64,000 bases of DNA from Flavobacterium aquidurense (GCA_900107365.1 FNPS01000002.1:620001-684000), one strand, 5' to 3'. Shown: positions 26,920 through 35,393, counted from the stretch's first letter. Made by a program: numbers and translations. Notes: a model not told the origin generated them from the letters alone.

Positions 26920-28305
26920 TTAACTATTTGAAACTGAATTATTGATTAATTTTTTGGTTAAGTAATGAAAACGAATGTACAGAAATATAGCTGCCGAAGT
27001 CAAACCTGCTAAAAGTCCAATCCATACGCCCTCTGCTTTCCATGGCGTATATTCTGCGAGATAATACGAGATCGGAAAACCAATTACCCAGTAAGCAACA
27101 AAAGTAATATACATTGGAATTTTTACATCCTGTAAACCGCGGAGCGCTCCAAGAACCACCACTTGTATTCCATCAGAAATTTGAAAAATAGCCGCTATCA
27201 AAAGTAATTTTGACGCAATAGTAATTACTTCATTATTATCCAGCAATTGTCCTCCATTTTCCATATTCAAAAAGATGTAAGGCAAATAATTATGAAACGC
27301 AACAAACAGAATCGCAAAAATGGTTTCAAGTACTATTGCAAGTAAAAAAATAGAACGGGCAACAACCAACAATTTTTTAAAATCCTGTAAACCTCTTTGA
27401 TTGCTGACTCTAATCATTGAAGTTACACTTAATCCCATAGCAAACATAAAAGTCATTGACGCCAGACTCAACGCAATTTGATTGGCTGCCTGACTGGTTT
27501 TACCAATATTTCCACAAAGCCAGATGGAAGCTGTAAACAACACAACTTCAAAAAGCATTTGCATAGCGGACGGAAAACCAATACTTATTATTTTTTTTAT
27601 AGTTTCTTTTTTAATTTCCTGAAAACTAAAATCCTTAAAAAAGCGCTTTAAATCATTTCTTCTTGACAGCATAATATGCATGAACATTACTAAAAAGATC
27701 CTTGAAATTACTGTTCCTAAAGCTGCACCGATGATTCCCATTTTTGGAAAAATCCAAATACCATAAATCAGCATATAATTAATACCTACGTGCAATACAT
27801 TTGCCATAATCATAGCGTACATCGAATACTTTGTCATCGACATTCCGTCAGCAAATTGTTTATATCCCTGATATATGATTAGTGGGATTAATGAAAAAGC
27901 AACCCAATCAAGATAAGGTTTTGCTAATGCAATAACATCGGCTGGTTGATGAAGTAATTCCATTATTGGCTTTGCCAGAACAATTACGCCAAAAAGCATT
28001 AATCCTAAAATAGTACATAAGAATAGGCCATGATGAAAAGCAGAGCGAACTTTAGTATCATTCTTTTCGGCATCACCTTCGGCTACAATTGGCGTAATGG
28101 CTGTAGAAAAACCAATTCCCAGAGACATTGCTATAAAAATCATGCTGTTTCCAAGAGAAACAGCTGCAAGTTCTGTACTTCCTAACTTCCCTACCATTAT
28201 ATTATCGACAATACCTATTAGAGTATGTCCCACCATTCCCAAAATTACGGGATAAGCTAGCTTTAAATTATATGAAAACTCTTTTGTATACTGCGCTAAG
28301 TTCAA
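26920..28305 (-). CDS. MATE-family multidrug efflux transporter (NorM-like)
   Basis: A 461-residue inner-membrane protein with 12 TM helices in two six-helix bundles. The N-terminal half begins LKLAYPVILGMVGHTLIGIVDNIMVGKLGSTELAAVSLG, containing the typical Pro kink and Asp of NorM antiporters. The second half starts IISIGFPSAMQMLFEVVLFTASIWLCG. It expels cationic drugs or dyes using Na+ or H+. It is transcribed alone, upstream of and divergent from the beta-barrel gene. Confidence 0.95.
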   Translation of the reverse strand: MNLAQYTKEFSYNLKLAYPVILGMVGHTLIGIVDNIMVGKLGSTELAAVSLGNSMIFIAMSLGIGFSTAITPIVAEGDAEKNDTKVRSAFHHGLFLCTILGLMLFGVIVLAKPIMELLHQPADVIALAKPYLDWVAFSLIPLIIYQGYKQFADGMSMTKYSMYAMIMANVLHVGINYMLIYGIWIFPKMGIIGAALGTVISRIFLVMFMHIMLSRRNDLKRFFKDFSFQEIKKETIKKIISIGFPSAMQMLFEVVLFTASIWLCGNIGKTSQAANQIALSLASMTFMFAMGLSVTSMIRVSNQRGLQDFKKLLVVARSIFLLAIVLETIFAILFVAFHNYLPYIFLNMENGGQLLDNNEVITIASKLLLIAAIFQISDGIQVVVLGALRGLQDVKIPMYITFVAYWVIGFPISYYLAEYTPWKAEGVWIGLLAGLTSAAIFLYIRFHYLTKKLINNSVSNS

Positions 28306-28552
28306 TTCTTTTCTTTTTAAGTCGGCAAAGATAATCAGAAGCTTTGGATTCTCTTGTATTATTGAAAAAGATAAGCCAATATTAAAAATTCAAAAAAAAG
28401 CCAAGTTCCAAATTCCAAAATTTAATAGTAAGAAATAGGAAAAAAACACACCCGTTTGAAAATTATATAACAATTTCGGAAAATTATATAACGACTAAAA
28501 AAGACCTCACTGCTACTTTTACATTATTAATAATTCAAAAAAAAATGCCTTT

Positions 28553-29098
28553 ATGATCTCAAGAAATCTGAAATTTATCTGCCTAGCTGCTATAGCTTTT
28601 TTATCTGCCAACACAACTTTCGCCCAAGATACTGCAACTGCAAAACCAGAAGGTGAAATTAAAAATTACGATCAGGGTTTTAGATTGGGATTTGGTTTAA
28701 ACGGAGGTTTACCAACTGACAATGCTTACGATTGGTCTCTTGGAGGAGATGTTCGTTTACAATATGATTTGTCTAAAAGAACATCGTTGACATTGACCAC
28801 AGGTTTTACAAACTTATTCATGGGGAAAGATGACAATGGAGTTGATCAAAAAGACCTTGGATTTATTCCTGCAAAAGCGGGTTTTAAAGCCTTCATTTGG
28901 GAAGATCAATTTTATGTTTTAGGTGAAGTGGGTGCAGGTTTTGCCGTTACAAACGGATATAACGACACTACTTTTTTATGGGCTCCAGGAATTGGGTACG
29001 CTAACAAATATATCGACATTAGTGTTCGATACGAAGACTACAACAAATTCAAAACCAATCAGGTAGCTTTACGTCTTGCCTACGGATTTGATTTATAA
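28553..29098 (+). CDS. Outer-membrane beta-barrel protein
   Basis: A 181-residue protein. The signal peptide (residues 1-24, cleaved near TTFAQ) is followed by a Gly/aromatic alternating pattern typical of an eight-stranded OmpA/OmpW-like barrel (FRLGFGLNGGLPT, RLQYDLSKRTSLTLTTGF, FYVLGEVGAGFAV). The last strand is ALRLAYGFDL, ending in a hydrophobic residue. TACTTTTA at 28514 is a likely -7 box. A CCCGACAG terminator follows. The function is unknown. Confidence 0.85.
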   Translation: MISRNLKFICLAAIAFLSANTTFAQDTATAKPEGEIKNYDQGFRLGFGLNGGLPTDNAYDWSLGGDVRLQYDLSKRTSLTLTTGFTNLFMGKDDNGVDQKDLGFIPAKAGFKAFIWEDQFYVLGEVGAGFAVTNGYNDTTFLWAPGIGYANKYIDISVRYEDYNKFKTNQVALRLAYGFDL

Positions 29099-29132
29099 AA
29101 ATACGTTCATTTATTCTTTTGTTTTTGGTATG

Positions 29133-29165
29133 AACCCGACAGATCCTCATAGTCTGTCGGGTTTT
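29133..29165. terminator. Terminator hairpin, CCCGACAGA type
   Basis: AACCCGACAGA and TCTGTCGGGTTTT surround a 9-nt loop. The stem matches that of the terminator at 8873. Confidence 0.85.
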
Positions 29166-29197
29166 GTTGTTTATATAAAGTCCAGACATAATAAATA

Positions 29198-29228
29198 AAC
29201 CCGACAAGTTTCAAAAACCAATCGGGTT
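29198..29228. terminator. Second, weaker CCCGA hairpin
   Basis: AACCCGA and TCGGGTT flank a 17-nt loop. It looks like a decayed copy of the neighbouring hairpin and may serve the convergent ppk2 gene. Confidence 0.5.
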
Positions 29229-29284
29229 CAATACAGTAAAAAAATTATCTAATTTTCTAATCGTCACATTATCTAATTAGCTAA

Positions 29285-30160
29285 TTAAGCTCCTAATTCC
29301 TTTTTATACATTTCGATATTGGCTTTAATCTTATCGTCAAGTTCTGGTTCTTTAATATCCGTATGTTTTTGCATTTCTTCCCAGATAATTTTTGCCACTA
29401 TATAACGCGCCATTTCTTTATCATCTGCCGGAATCACATACCACGGAGCATAATCTGTCGAAGTCTTATTGATCGCTTCTTCATAATATTTTTGATATTC
29501 TTTCCAATGTTCACGTTCTTTTAAATCACCAGGCGAAAATTTCCAATGGTGTTTTTCTTCTTCCAAACGGCGAAGCAAACGTTCCCTTTGTTCCTCCTTG
29601 CTCAGATGCAAATAGAATTTCATTACAATCGTTCCGTTTTGCGAAATATGCTTTTCAAAATTATTGATTTGCTCAATTCTGTTTTCCCAAAATTGAGGCG
29701 TAATATCTTTAACCGAATTTATTCCTGGTAAATTCTCTCCCAAAATATATTCGGGATGCACGCGTGTTACCAAAACATTCTCGTAATGCGTTCTGTTAAA
29801 AATCGCAAACTTTCCTTTTTCTGGTAGTGCAATATAATGTCTCCACAAATAATCGTGTTCCAACTCAGTCGAATTAGGTGTTTTAAAGCTGTGCACCACA
29901 ACCCCACGCGGATTAAATTCCTTAAAAACTTCTCTAATTAAACTATCTTTTCCTGAAGTATCCATACCCTGCAGGCAAATCAAAACACCGTATCTATTGT
30001 GCGAGTACATAACATCCTGCAAGTCGCTCAGTTTTGCCTGAACTTTATCCAGTTTTTTTTCTTTAGTCTCTTCATCTGCGTCAATATCAAGCAAAGTCGG
30101 AATCTTTGATAACTTTATTTTTTTTACAACTTTAAAATCATTCGGATCTATAGATTTCAT
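29285..30160 (-). CDS. ppk2: Polyphosphate kinase 2 family nucleotide phosphotransferase
   Basis: A 291-residue P-loop enzyme that phosphorylates nucleoside mono- or diphosphates with polyphosphate. Walker A is CLQGMDTSGKDSLIREV (near residue 62), Walker B is IFNRTHYENVLVTRVHP, and the lid region KEEQRERLLRRLEE is Arg-rich. GVVVHSFKTPNSTELEHDYLWR is the PPK2 signature. It is a single-domain form, probably of the class acting on AMP and ADP. No PPK1 gene is seen in this window. Confidence 0.93.
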   Translation of the reverse strand: MKSIDPNDFKVVKKIKLSKIPTLLDIDADEETKEKKLDKVQAKLSDLQDVMYSHNRYGVLICLQGMDTSGKDSLIREVFKEFNPRGVVVHSFKTPNSTELEHDYLWRHYIALPEKGKFAIFNRTHYENVLVTRVHPEYILGENLPGINSVKDITPQFWENRIEQINNFEKHISQNGTIVMKFYLHLSKEEQRERLLRRLEEEKHHWKFSPGDLKEREHWKEYQKYYEEAINKTSTDYAPWYVIPADDKEMARYIVAKIIWEEMQKHTDIKEPELDDKIKANIEMYKKELGA

Positions 30161-30202
30161 ATATCTTTCATTTTTATAATTATAAATATACTAATTTTAC
30201 GA

Positions 30203-30262
30203 ATCCCGATAGCTATCGGGACTGCTCATTGCAATACTTTTTCATTACTATCAGGGCTCATA
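30203..30262. repeat. REP-like element, short copy
   Basis: The 16-bp palindrome CCCGATAGCTATCGGG (30205-30220) leads into ACTGCTCATTGCAATACTTTTT and ACTATCAGGGCTCA. This matches the ends of the 51964 element without its central hairpin. Confidence 0.5.
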
Positions 30263-30283
30263 TCTTTTTCAAAACAACATTCA

Positions 30284-31120
30284 ATGGAGAAATTTACATT
30301 AGAAATATTATTTCAAATCATCGGAATCGGATCAGCATCAGGATTATTCTTTAATAACAATTCACTTTATATCATTGGCGATAACAGCGGATTTTTATAC
30401 GAATACAATATGCAGGATCAGCAATTGAGTCATCATCCTTTAATTGACAATCCGTCACAAAACATTCCAAAAAACATAAAACCCGATTTCGAATCGGTAA
30501 CACATCATAATGATACTTTATATGTTTTTGGTTCGGGTTCTACAGACAAACGAAACAAAATGATTGCCTTCGATCTTAAGTCGAAAACCATCTTACAGAA
30601 AAATGATTTAGTTGATTTATATGCCTTAATGCAAAGTTTCGGCGAAATAAAACCAGAAGACTTCAATTTGGAAGGCGCAATTTTCGATGGCGAAAATTGG
30701 TATTTATTCAATCGTGGCAATGGAATATCAAACAAAAATACCATTTTCACCATTCACGCTAAAAGCCTGGGCGAAGCATTTGCTTTGGTGGCAACCAATT
30801 ATAAGCTACCAAAAATTAAAGGCGTTCGTTCCAGTTTCACCGATGCTATTTTGGTCGAAGATAAAATCTATTTCTTATCAACTGCGGAAGACACCAAATC
30901 GACTTATGATGACGGCGAAATTTTAGGAAGTTTCATTGGAAGAATAGATCTTAAAACCATGAAAATCGATTTTACTCAAAAAATCACTTCAACTAATAAA
31001 TTTGAAGGATTGACTTTTTACAAAAAATCAAATGATAAAATTGAGTTTTTGCTTTGTGAAGATAATGATACGGAATTATTGGAAACTAAGATTTTTAAAT
31101 TGAGTTTGCCAGTTAAGTAA
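30284..31120 (+). CDS. Uncharacterised propeller-like protein
   Basis: A 278-residue protein without a clear signal peptide. Repeating strand patterns with aromatic and Asp/Gly turns (LYIIGDNSGFLYEYN, LYVFGSGSTDKRNKMIAFDL, KIYFLSTAEDTKSTYDDGEILGSFIGRIDL, FLLCEDNDTELLETKIFKL) suggest a small beta-propeller, perhaps related to phytase-esterase-like or DUF6929 proteins. It is first of three closely spaced genes ending at 32124. The function is not recognised. Confidence 0.65.
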   Translation: MEKFTLEILFQIIGIGSASGLFFNNNSLYIIGDNSGFLYEYNMQDQQLSHHPLIDNPSQNIPKNIKPDFESVTHHNDTLYVFGSGSTDKRNKMIAFDLKSKTILQKNDLVDLYALMQSFGEIKPEDFNLEGAIFDGENWYLFNRGNGISNKNTIFTIHAKSLGEAFALVATNYKLPKIKGVRSSFTDAILVEDKIYFLSTAEDTKSTYDDGEILGSFIGRIDLKTMKIDFTQKITSTNKFEGLTFYKKSNDKIEFLLCEDNDTELLETKIFKLSLPVK

Positions 31121-31129
31121 ATTATCCAA

Positions 31130-31642
31130 ATGAAAAAGATAATTATTTTCAGTTTATTTCTGTTAGTTCCAATATGTTTAATTGCTCAGACCACAATAAC
31201 AGAATCTTTAGTAAAAAAAATATTAAAAGAGAGCATTGTCAAAAAGAAAAATGGTCGTTTCACAATGTCTTCAGATCAATCCTGGAACTTTAGTAATACC
31301 GATAGTTTATATTATAAACAAGATACAATAAATGCTATTTATTACAAATCTGGCAAGCATAAAAGTCATTGTGAATCAATTATCTGGACTTTTTATCGCA
31401 AAAATGCATTCATATTAGGTAGCGAATCTTTATGCAAGGAGCCTGCTACCAGATCAGTGACAATATACCCGCAAGATTATTTTACAATTGCAATTTATAA
31501 AGTTGAAGATGAAATAATGATCGACTTTTTTGACCAAAACAAAATTATTGTCGAGTCATTTAAAATTTTAGAGATAAACAATAATAATGATTACGATGAA
31601 ATCATATTAAAACGTAGATTTAAACCTCAGTTTGCCAACTAA
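31130..31642 (+). CDS. Uncharacterised secreted protein
   Basis: A 170-residue protein with a clear signal peptide (residues 1-19, cut near LIAQ). The mature part has a two-Cys pair (SHCESI and SLCKEP, about 24 residues apart) that could form a disulfide. It lies 9 nt after the previous gene, so it is probably co-transcribed. No family is recognised. Confidence 0.65.
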   Translation: MKKIIIFSLFLLVPICLIAQTTITESLVKKILKESIVKKKNGRFTMSSDQSWNFSNTDSLYYKQDTINAIYYKSGKHKSHCESIIWTFYRKNAFILGSESLCKEPATRSVTIYPQDYFTIAIYKVEDEIMIDFFDQNKIIVESFKILEINNNNDYDEIILKRRFKPQFAN

Positions 31643-31659
31643 GTACTAATGAACTTTAT

Positions 31660-32124
31660 ATGAGAAAAATAATTATTTCAATATTACTAATCTTCACTCT
31701 TTTAGTTGGAGGCTATTTTTTTTATGATTTTAAAATAAACAAACCAAAAAAGGAATATTATAAAACTCTATCACCAAAAGATTTAGATCCAAAATCTTTT
31801 ATTACTCTCTTTACAGAGAGATATAATAAGAGGCTAACAAATTTTGTAACACTGGGTGGAGAATTTCCTGAAAATTGGGTAAAACCAAATGATATCCAAT
31901 ATTTAATCTCAATTATGCATTCTAAACAAAAATGCTGCGGCTACATGAATATTTTCTCTTCGTACATCTCAAATGATAATGCTGAAGTTGGAGGTTTTGC
32001 CATAATTTTTCTTAATTCTTATATTTCTCAAACAAAAATAAATTTAGGCTTAAATTGTAATCCTAAAACAGATCCTGATTCAATTAAACAAATTGAAATG
32101 TGGTATCAGGAACAAACTAATTGA
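31660..32124 (+). CDS. Uncharacterised membrane-anchored protein
   Basis: A 154-residue protein with one N-terminal TM anchor (about residues 4-25) and an extracytoplasmic domain containing KQKCCGYM and LGLNCN cysteines. It lies 17 nt after the preceding gene. The region after it holds a long palindromic element, and no further gene of this unit is seen. The function is not recognised. Confidence 0.6.
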   Translation: MRKIIISILLIFTLLVGGYFFYDFKINKPKKEYYKTLSPKDLDPKSFITLFTERYNKRLTNFVTLGGEFPENWVKPNDIQYLISIMHSKQKCCGYMNIFSSYISNDNAEVGGFAIIFLNSYISQTKINLGLNCNPKTDPDSIKQIEMWYQEQTN

Positions 32125-32614
32125 CCTCATTTTATGTCATTCCGAGGAACGAGGAATCTCCGCAAGAAACTCCGCAGACAAAATCGCCAATCTTTGTCGA
32201 GCTACTTGCGGAGATTCCTCGTTCCTCGGAATGACAAGATCACGCGAAACAAAAGTTTACACTACTTGTAATTCTGTAAAGAAGATAATATAAAGAGCAA
32301 AGCAGTGCGTCTCACACAATGAATTTCCGTTGCCATAAACATTCCACATAAAACATATTTCACTTTGTGCAATTTTGCGAATCCTTTGCGAATCTTTGTG
32401 TAATAGCTTTACCACAGAGATTCACAAAGAAAGCACAGAGCAATGCAAAGATTTAGGAGAAAATTATTCTAATTATAACGTAGAAGCACTGCTGTGCGCC
32501 TCTACACAATAAAAAACGTATATTTAAATAAATAAACGCCATTTCTAAACTTTTTTTCATCGCCTTCCCAACCTTTTTATCTATTAAGCTCTCTTTAGTA
32601 TAAAGACAACAATT
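32125..32614. other. 490-bp gene-free spacer of stacked palindromes
   Basis: It contains the 31-bp inverted repeat at 32136-32235 and two GCACTGC-type partial palindromes (about 32287-32320 and 32485-32512). Between them are TTTGCGAATC/GATTCACAAAG words (about 32375-32450). An open frame through 32093-32293 reads CHSEERGISARNS, a translation of the palindrome, and is not a gene. The last about 60 nt should contain the sigma factor promoter. Confidence 0.7.
32136..32235. repeat. 100-bp element with perfect 31-bp terminal inverted repeats
   Basis: The left arm starts GTCATTCCGAGGAACGAGG and ends CTCCGCAAG (32136-32166). The right arm (32205-32235) is its exact complement, and the loop is 38 nt. 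It is richer in G+C than its surroundings. It carries no gene, so it would have to be mobilised in trans if it is mobile at all. Confidence 0.9.
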
Positions 32615-33151
32615 GTGATAAACGAAACCATCATTTCTAACTGCAAAAAAATGCATCGTGAGGCTCAGCGTCAGGTGTATGAGCATATGGCTCCAAAATT
32701 GTATCGCGTTTGCAAACGATACCTAAAGAAGGAAGAAGAAATTGAAGAAGCTATGGCTGACGCTTTCTATACTATTTTCACAAAACTGGAACAACTTAAA
32801 GAACCAAAAGCGTTTGAAGCTTGGGCGCGAAAAATAACCGTCAATCACTGTTTGGCAACAATCAAGAAAAATACCAATTTCAATATGTATCTTGATGATG
32901 TCAAATTGCTGTCACAACCTTTTACAGATGAAATCAATTCTCTTGAAGAAGAAGATTTACTCAATTTACTAAACCATATTCCGGACGGCTGTAAAACTGT
33001 TTTTAACCTTTTTGTTATTGAAGGTTTTGGGCACAAAGAAATTGCAGCGGTGCTTAACATTTCTGAAGGCACATCAAAATCACAGTTGAATGCAGCTAAA
33101 ACCAAGCTGAAGGAATTAGTAAACAAATTGTATTATCAAAAAGCAAAGTAG
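32615..33151 (+). CDS. ECF-type RNA polymerase sigma factor
   Basis: A 178-residue sigma-70-family factor with only regions 2 and 4. The start is GTG 32615; ATG 32651 would remove the first helix (SNCKKMHREAQRQVYEHMAPKLYRVC). Region 2 carries EEAMADAFYTIFTKLEQL and FEAWARKITVNHCLATIKK. Region 4 carries the HTH (GFGHKEIAAVLNISEGTSKSQLNAAKTKLKE). The next gene starts 2 nt after the stop and encodes a single-TM protein with the position and topology of an anti-sigma factor. Confidence 0.92.
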   Translation: MINETIISNCKKMHREAQRQVYEHMAPKLYRVCKRYLKKEEEIEEAMADAFYTIFTKLEQLKEPKAFEAWARKITVNHCLATIKKNTNFNMYLDDVKLLSQPFTDEINSLEEEDLLNLLNHIPDGCKTVFNLFVIEGFGHKEIAAVLNISEGTSKSQLNAAKTKLKELVNKLYYQKAK

Positions 33152-33153
33152 TC

Positions 33154-34122
33154 ATGGACAATCAAGATAAAATATTCGATAAATTTAAAGAAGCCGCCCA
33201 CAACTCGGAACAAAAAGAGTTTCCGGGAATGGAAAAAGTCTGGGCACGTGTTGAAGAAAAACTGGACAAAAAAGAAGACAAAAAAGCGATTTCGCTATGG
33301 AAAAAAATTGCCATCGCTGCTTCTCTTTTATTACTAATTTCTTTAGGGGTACAATTTTTTAAATCAGATCAAAAAACTACAATTCCGGCTTCAGAAGTTG
33401 TAGTAAATGAAACGGAGAAAGAAGTGATTCAGAATTCAGAAATTAAAAAAGATGGAGTTGTCGTTGAAGATTCAAAACTAGTTCCGAAAGCGGAAGCTGT
33501 CAAAATTTTAGACAACCAAATAAAAAAACAGCAAACTACGGTTGCCAACAATGAGCAAATTACAGTTACAGAAGCTGTTGGCGCCGGAACCGTCATTTCT
33601 GCACCTGTTTACGAAGAAGCAAACGCACCAATTTCAGAATCTGTTCATTCAGGTTATGTTAATGACGACGAAAATTCAGTTGCAAAAGATAAAGTTGCTG
33701 ATTTCGGTTATTCAAAAAAGGCAGAAAGAGAAGCTTTTTCAGCAAAAGCAGCCGGACAACAAGCTGAACAAGCTAAAAAAACAACCCCTTTGGTTATCTT
33801 AAACGGAAAAGCAATGTCTCATAGCAACGATGCAAAAAGAGATGAAATGATGCAGGCAGAATTACCAAATCTACAACCGGAAAACGTAGAATCATTAGTG
33901 GTTTTAGACGAACCCTTATATATTATTGATGGCGTCTATTATTCAGAAAATGATTTATTCGGAGATAATCCAACTAGCCCATACGCTCCTTTAAACAAAC
34001 AGGAAATCAAAACCATTACTATTCTCCAGGATACTGAAGCCGTTGCAAAATATGGCGAAAAAGGAAAAAAAGGTGTTGTAATTATTACGACAAAAACCGG
34101 AAAACCTTCCAGCAAAAAATAA
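33154..34122 (+). CDS. Putative anti-sigma factor with C-terminal TonB-plug-like domain
   Basis: A 322-residue single-pass membrane protein. Residues 1-46 are cytoplasmic, with a short helix (FPGMEKVWARVEEKLDKK), and the TM is about 48-67. A long Lys/Glu/Ala-rich periplasmic linker follows. Residues 211-250 (TPLVILNGKAMS ... PENVESLVVL) resemble half of a SusC-type plug. Residues 254-316 (PLYIIDGV ... IKTITILQDTEAVAKYGEKG, GVVIITTKTG) are a nearly complete plug core. There is no barrel. The classical anti-sigma FecR domain is absent. Anti-sigma function is inferred from gene order and topology. Confidence 0.75.
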   Translation: MDNQDKIFDKFKEAAHNSEQKEFPGMEKVWARVEEKLDKKEDKKAISLWKKIAIAASLLLLISLGVQFFKSDQKTTIPASEVVVNETEKEVIQNSEIKKDGVVVEDSKLVPKAEAVKILDNQIKKQQTTVANNEQITVTEAVGAGTVISAPVYEEANAPISESVHSGYVNDDENSVAKDKVADFGYSKKAEREAFSAKAAGQQAEQAKKTTPLVILNGKAMSHSNDAKRDEMMQAELPNLQPENVESLVVLDEPLYIIDGVYYSENDLFGDNPTSPYAPLNKQEIKTITILQDTEAVAKYGEKGKKGVVIITTKTGKPSSKK

Positions 34123-34199
34123 TCTTACCAAGAGATCTTTGTCAAAGTTTAAAACTTTGACAAAGATTAATTCCAATATTCATTTTAAAAATCACTTTT

Positions 34200-34625
34200 A
34201 TGAAAAATGTAAAAATTATTTCATTGGGCATTGCTATGCTTATATGTTTCATAACTCATGCACAGGAAAAAACAAATGTTGAAAAGAATTCTTCGCAAAC
34301 AGAAATAAAATCTACCTCTTTTACTAAATCAAAAGATACAACTACTAATGTAAAACTTTCACTGAATTACGTTCAACCTGCAACTCCGACAACCCGAATC
34401 GTAATATGTGCACCTTCACGATCTCGAATTATTGAACCTCTGTATATTATCGATGGTGTTGCAATAAATTCTAAAGAGTTTTCTGTAATCAATCCAAACG
34501 ATATTCAGGAGATAAAAGTTTTAAAAGATGCTGAAGCTACTTCGGCTTATGGCAATCAAGGCAGAAATGGAGTTATTATTATTACGACAAAAAAGAAGCA
34601 CAATCAAAACAATAATGAGGAATAA
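34200..34625 (+). CDS. Secreted stand-alone TonB-plug-like protein
   Basis: A 141-residue protein with a signal peptide (cut near THAQ, residue 21), a Ser/Thr/Lys-rich linker, and a plug core at 79-131 ([49 protein letters not shown]). This is the SusC/RagA plug signature without any barrel. It lies 77 nt after the anti-sigma gene, whose C-terminus carries the same motif. A frame change or receptor remnant is unlikely, because the protein has its own signal peptide and a clean stop. Confidence 0.75.
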   Translation: MKNVKIISLGIAMLICFITHAQEKTNVEKNSSQTEIKSTSFTKSKDTTTNVKLSLNYVQPATPTTRIVICAPSRSRIIEPLYIIDGVAINSKEFSVINPNDIQEIKVLKDAEATSAYGNQGRNGVIIITTKKKHNQNNNEE

Positions 34626-34744
34626 AATTGATTTAAACCTTTACTTCAGTACTAATATTAACCAATATTTATTTACATTTGGTTTCCTTTTGAAAAATCT
34701 TTCAAAAATTATTCTAGTACAAAATCAATTTCAAACAAAATTTC

Positions 34745-35332
34745 ATGAACCCTATTTTAAATCAGAATTTATTTCTTGTAAAAGAACACATTGGAATGTT
34801 TAAGGCCGCTAATAATTATGATATTTACAATCCCGAGAGCAATCAGCTTATAATGAATTGCAGAGAAAACAATTTGGGATTTTTTACCAAAATGTTACGC
34901 TTTACAGAATACAAAAGAATGACGCCCTTTAATATCGAAATCACATCGGCTTCTGGTGAGAAAATAATTGCTGTAAAACGCGGTATTGCGTGGTTTCGTT
35001 CGACTGTTGAAGTTTTTGATGAGAAAGATCGTTTAATTGGAACTTTTAAACAAAGATTACTTTCTATTGGAGGAAAATTTGAGATTTTAGACAAAAATGA
35101 AAAACCCGTTGCGACACTTCAGGGAAAATGGACGGGTTGGGATTTTAAATTCAGCTATGAAAACAAACAATTGGCGCAAGTAAATAAAAAATGGGCCGGA
35201 ATGGGCAAAGAGTTTTTTACCAGTGCTGATAATTATGTTTTACAGATAGAAGAAACTGTACCCCAAGACAGTCCGCTTAGACAATTAATCCTTGCGGCGG
35301 TAATGTGTATCGATATGGTTCTGAAAGAATAA
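34745..35332 (+). CDS. Phospholipid scramblase/LURP-one-like protein
   Basis: A 195-residue soluble protein resembling the tubby-like beta-barrel of scramblases. Strands such as YDIYNPESNQLIMNC, FNIEITSASGEKIIAVKRG, VEVFDEKDRLIGTFKQR and FEILDKNEKPVATLQGKW form the repeated beta-turn pattern, ending with a hydrophobic helix (LRQLILAAVMCIDMVLKE). Bacterial members have no proven scramblase activity. No operon partner is evident. Confidence 0.75.
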   Translation: MNPILNQNLFLVKEHIGMFKAANNYDIYNPESNQLIMNCRENNLGFFTKMLRFTEYKRMTPFNIEITSASGEKIIAVKRGIAWFRSTVEVFDEKDRLIGTFKQRLLSIGGKFEILDKNEKPVATLQGKWTGWDFKFSYENKQLAQVNKKWAGMGKEFFTSADNYVLQIEETVPQDSPLRQLILAAVMCIDMVLKE

Positions 35333-35393
35333 AAAAGTTGTTAAACTTAGATTAAGAAAACATTTAAAGCATTATTTTAGGAAGCAAAAACTG

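Noticed and set aside
32093..32293. Open frame reading CHSEERGISARNS...
   Set aside because: It is the translation of the 31-bp inverted repeat and its loop, overlaps the previous gene's end, and has no signal, start context or protein-like composition.
34200..34625. Plug-only protein as a broken TonB receptor
   Set aside because: It has its own signal peptide and linker, a natural stop, and no barrel strands follow in any frame before the next gene; the adjacent gene carries the same domain in a different setting.
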